DNA of 33,436 nt from Chara braunii (lineage: Eukaryota > Streptophyta > Charophyceae > Charales > Characeae), in assembly GCA_003427395.1 (NCBI GenBank), contig BFEA01000027.1:521935-555370 (forward strand), written 5' to 3'. Below are positions 30,551-33,436 of this stretch, one piece after another; position 1 is the stretch's first letter; every line of letters starts with the position of its first letter. The notes under the pieces were generated by a model. That model was not told where the DNA came from. It searched no databases and saw only the letters and a program-made list of their open reading frames with translations. A program made the translations under genes and the position numbers.

Positions 30551-30662
30551 GCCACGTGGCCAATGGCCAATGGCTCCAGATCTCACGTGGCCAATGGCGC
30601 CATATGCTGGCGAACGCAGGGATTATCTATCACGTGGGCTATCCGGAATTGCGCCATGTGAA
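30551..30662. promoter_or_regulatory. Second G-box cluster
   Basis: GCCACGTGGC at 30551-30560 (another at 30258-30267), CACGTGGCC near 30584, CACGTGGGC near 30631 and GCCATGTGA near 30653. They are interleaved with CCAATGG words (30560-30597), which resemble CCAAT boxes. It could be promoter-like; no gene start follows nearby. Confidence 0.45.
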
Positions 30663-30819
30663 TTCGATCGGGTGTTTTCGTGGAATTCGTTTGTACTGAT
30701 GTCTATCGTACGGGAAAACCGTCATGGCAAGTGATTCGTCCTTAAAAAGTACATTATTACGAAACAAATAAAGATAAAATAAAGATAAAATAAAATAAAA
30801 TGATAATTATCATTAATTA
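30663..30819. other. AT-rich spacer
   Basis: AAATAAAGATAAAATAAA-type runs (30768-30800) flank the next element. No gene. Confidence 0.4.
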
Positions 30820-30827
30820 TGTCTAAT

Positions 30828-31087
30828 CTAGGCTGCCGGGCCGCCCGGGTTCAGGGTGGGCAGCCCGTGCAAGGACAAGGGAAGGTCCCAGCAAAAAAAA
30901 AAAAATCCAAGAACTCCGAAAAAAAACTATGTTATGCAGAAAAATAAACTGAACAACATTTACCTCAGGGTCACATCGAATTTCTTTACCAAATTAAAAA
31001 TGTAAAATAAAAGTTTACATTTTTTCTTTTCTCTTATTTTTTTTGGCCCGGCCGGGCAAGTGACCCCGGGCCACTCTGGTAGCCTAG
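30828..31087 (+). mobile_element. hAT-like non-autonomous element (CCGGGC family), copy 2
   Basis: Ends CTAGGCTGCC... and ...GGTAGCCTAG are inverted repeats (one mismatch), flanked by perfect 8-bp duplications tgtctaat (30820-30827 and 31088-31095). The core (about 30928-30995) is nearly identical to that at 13933-14000. The right end, GGCCCGGCCGGGCAAGTGAC then CCCGGGCC, matches 14190-14218. The perfect duplication implies recent insertion. No coding capacity. Confidence 0.9.
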
Positions 31088-31095
31088 TGTCTAAT

Positions 31096-32220
31096 CTAAT
31101 ATGATATTAAGACAATCATCTGAAAAAGGCAAGTGATTCATCCTTAAAAAAGTATATTATATTATTATAATAATAATTATGTCTAAAATATGATATTAAG
31201 AAAATAATTCTTTCTCGAAGATAATAGGATGAATAGTTAAATTAGCTTAAATATTCTCAAAATCTATGATGACACCGGTTGTTTAAAAGAAATTGATAGC
31301 TTTTTGGAATTTAAGGTTCGTTGTTTTTCTACCAAGTAGGAAGTGGCCGATACCCCGTTTCCAGTACCGAGCCGAAGCTGGGTAATGGCCCCAGCCTCCG
31401 GGTAGAATTTTTATGTGAGGTCCCCGGCCTCAACTCGTTCTTGGTAATTCAGTAAATCGTGATATTCTCCTCCCCCCTCCCTTCCCCCCTTTAAAAAAAG
31501 AAGTGGGCGATACGATGCAGCCGCCAGACTAAGGCTGCTGACTCCGCACCAGTCGTAGGGTCGACGTCATCATCTCACGTTGGTGGATGGATCCCGACAA
31601 ACGCCTCAGCAAAGACCCAGAGATCCCGACACACGACATGACGGGCACGGCTTGAGGGTGTGAGAAGCGCGTAGCTGACGAACTCTACTTCCGGTTGGAG
31701 ATCCCGACAACAAACGAAGTGTATATATATATTTTTTCTTCTTCTTTTTCTTTTTCTTCTGTGGTGTGGAGAGAGAATTCCCTGAGGAGAACGACTGATC
31801 ACATTGGCGCGGAGAGGTCACACCGAGCGCCTCGTTTGTTGTGATCACAGAGCGCGAAGTTCACAGCCAATGGCTCGCAGGGTGCACACAGAGCGCCTCC
31901 TGTGAGGCACATCGGCTTTGAACTTAGCGCTTGGCGTAGTCTCTGACCAATTGATCTGGTGCGCTGGCAAAATTCTGAAGTCGTTAGTATCATTTCTAAC
32001 TAATAACCACGTTCGACTTTTTTTTGGAATTATTTTGTTAGTATTATTATATCATCAGCATTATTATTATGTTAATAATTTTGACCACGTGAGATTGTGA
32101 ACCATAGATGGTGTGGGAGGGGTTATGAACCGTAGACGACACATATGATCGACGTTCCTTTTTTTTTCTTTAGTTATGATTATCATTTTTTTTTAATTTC
32201 AGTTCGTAATTTTTGTTAGC
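31096..32220. other. Intergenic, no supported gene
   Basis: 31096-31330 is AT-rich. 31330-31470 is mixed. 31575-31730 repeats GATCCCGACA three times. 31800-31920 repeats GAGCGC words. 31990-32210 is AT-rich. Nothing recognised. Confidence 0.4.
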
Positions 32221-32221
32221 A

Positions 32222-32293
32222 TTTCTTGATTTATGCGTGTCATCCTGGCGCAGAGGCAATGCTAGTCGAGCTTTCGATATTTATTGTTCGAAT
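32222..32293 (+). repeat. tRNA-like (SINE-type) unit, left half
   Basis: A-box TGGCGCAGAGG (32246-32256) fits consensus fully. 29 bases later comes GTTCGAAT, the first eight bases of a B-box. The unit is then interrupted by the transposon at 32294 and resumes at 32998. The leading TTTCTTGATTTATGCGTGTCA recurs at 33210 and 33352, tying it to the tandem units further right. Confidence 0.55.
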
Positions 32294-32997
32294 CATGGTA
32301 ACCGTCGTTCGGGACGGGCCGAACGCCCGAACGTATAGGCCCCTTGGGGATGCGTTCGGCCGCTTGGGCCGAACGCGGACCAAAAAAAAAAAAAAGAAAA
32401 AAAAAACAATTCAAAAAAATCTGAAAAAAGATATGTTATAAAGAAAAATAAAATAAACAACATTTGCCTGAGCATTACATCCAAATTCCTTACCAAATTT
32501 GAAATAAGAATAAAATACAGAAAATAAAACTAAGGAAAAAAAAAATGAAAAGAGAATTAAAATTAGTGAGTGAGCGAGCACGTTTTCGACACCGCCATCT
32601 TTGGCGATTTTTTTTTTTTTTTTTTTGGCACAGCCAAATGCCATGAAAAATTACAGATGTGTACTTCACATAATACAAAAATCATCAAAAAAGTTTCAAA
32701 AAATATATATTTTTTTCAGGCCCCGCACTAAAGTGAAAACAAAAAGTAAGAAGTGAAAAAAAAAAACCCAAAATAGTGAGCTGGCGAGCACGCTTTAATT
32801 TTTGTTTGACTTAGCAAAATGACTTAGCAAAATTTATAGGCATGTACCTCACATCATAGAGAACTCACAAAAAAACAATTCAGAAAACAAAACTGATTTT
32901 TAGGCCCCGAAGTAATTTCTGGCGGGGGCTGGACCCCGAACGCCCGTACGGACGAGGTCGGCCCAGGGACCTCCGTACGTAGGGGCTGGTGACCCTG
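32294..32997 (+). mobile_element. hAT-like non-autonomous DNA transposon (TTCGG family), copy 2
   Basis: Ends CATGGTAACC... and ...GGTGACCCTG, flanked by a perfect 8-bp duplication gttcgaat (32286-32293 and 32998-33005). Same module order as 9973-10722 but reversed: CCGAACG-rich end, A run, core (about 32432-32510), two modules containing GCCATCTTTGGCGATTTTT and CATGTACCTCACATCAT, then the other GC-rich end. No ORF for a transposase, so it must move in trans. Confidence 0.85.
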
Positions 32998-33030
32998 GTT
33001 CGAATCTTAATGGATGTCCCAAAGGATTTT
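32998..33030 (+). repeat. tRNA-like unit, right half
   Basis: Begins with the target duplication GTTCGAAT plus C, completing a full B-box (GTTCGAATC), then TTAATGGATGTCCCAAAGG and a T run that would act as a Pol III terminator. Confidence 0.5.
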
Positions 33031-33100
33031 TTTCCCACAACTTTCTTCTTGTGTTTTTTTTTTTGCTTTGCTTTCTCGAACTCCTATAACGTTTGCAGCA

Positions 33101-33376
33101 CCAGCGATCGTGGGGTTGAATCTCCGCTTTCCGCAGCCTGTGTCTTTCTGTCTTTTCTTTTTTTTCCCCTCTCATTTTCTTTTCTTTTTGTACAATTTGA
33201 ACCATTTCTCGATTTATGCATGTCACACGCAAAAATCCATCCTGCCAGCGATCGTAGGGTTGAATCTCGGCTTTCCGCAGCCTGTGTCTTTCTGTCTTCT
33301 TTTTTTTTTTCCCCCTCTCATTTTCTTTTCTTTTTTGTACAATTTGGACCATTTCTCGATTTACACACACGCATAA
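33101..33376 (+). repeat. 144-bp tandem duplication, SINE-like units
   Basis: Copies 33101-33244 and 33245-33376 are about 90% identical. Each has CCAGCGATCGT.GGGTTGAATCTC, TTTCCGCAGCCTGTGTCTTT, a C/T run, GTACAATTTG.ACCATTTCTC and GATTTA.GCAT. GGGTTGAATCTC resembles a B-box. The end of each unit matches the start of the tRNA-like unit at 32222, so these are probably related monomers. Confidence 0.8.
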
Positions 33377-33434
33377 ATGGATCCTGTGCCTTTCGTTATG
33401 ACCACTTTTTTTTTCTTTTTTTTCCGGTTGAGGG

Positions 33435-33435
33435 N
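33435..33435. other. Ambiguous base
   Basis: A single N two bases from the right edge, probably the start of a gap or end of a contig. Confidence 0.9.
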
Positions 33436-33436
33436 G

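Noticed and set aside
1-33436. CRISPR array, operon or other prokaryotic system
   Set aside because: No regularly spaced identical repeats, no closely packed genes with ribosome binding sites, and clear spliceosomal features and eukaryotic transposons instead.

Overview
This is nuclear eukaryotic DNA: AT-rich, mostly non-coding and crowded with repeats. The only gene I recognise is the 5' part of a nuclear gene for mitochondrial cytochrome c1 (CYC1, complex III) on the minus strand. Its mature N-terminus (DEAEHGL, then PSYPWPH and SSYDHA) is of the green plant/streptophyte type. Multi-kilobase introns, dense transposon debris and perfect G-boxes also suggest a large-genome streptophyte, either a charophyte alga or a land plant. 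I cannot fix the species from sequence alone.

Layout. 1-595: unfinished second intron of CYC1. 596-888: CYC1 exon 2. 889-5365: a 4.5 kb first intron with microsatellites, a 37-base G run and an array of G-box palindromes. 5366-5455: exon 1, a mitochondrial targeting presequence. 5456-6130: GC-rich putative promoter. 6130-27500: intergenic repeat landscape with tRNA-like (SINE-type) sequence, hAT-like non-autonomous DNA transposons with 8-bp target duplications, several diverged tandem repeats, a decayed 25S/28S rRNA fragment, a broken Ty3/gypsy-type gag, a foldback element and a broken minus-strand coiled-coil ORF that may be retroelement ORF1. 27500-30170: a second gene-like plus-strand region. 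It has a good start context, a strong splice donor and pyrimidine-rich introns, then long purine-rich repeats; I do not recognise its product. 30170-33436: a tRNA-like tandem repeat, a second G-box cluster, two more hAT-like elements and a tRNA-like unit split by one of them.

Two results stand out. First, at least four elements (five core copies counted) share one conserved internal core, yet carry three different GC-rich terminal word families (CCGGGC, TTCGG/CCGAA and TCCGGA). This is a modular transposon superfamily. Second, positions 12862-12899 are an intact Nextera/Tn5 double mosaic-end junction adapter flanked by identical 157-bp direct repeats. That is an assembly artefact, not biology.
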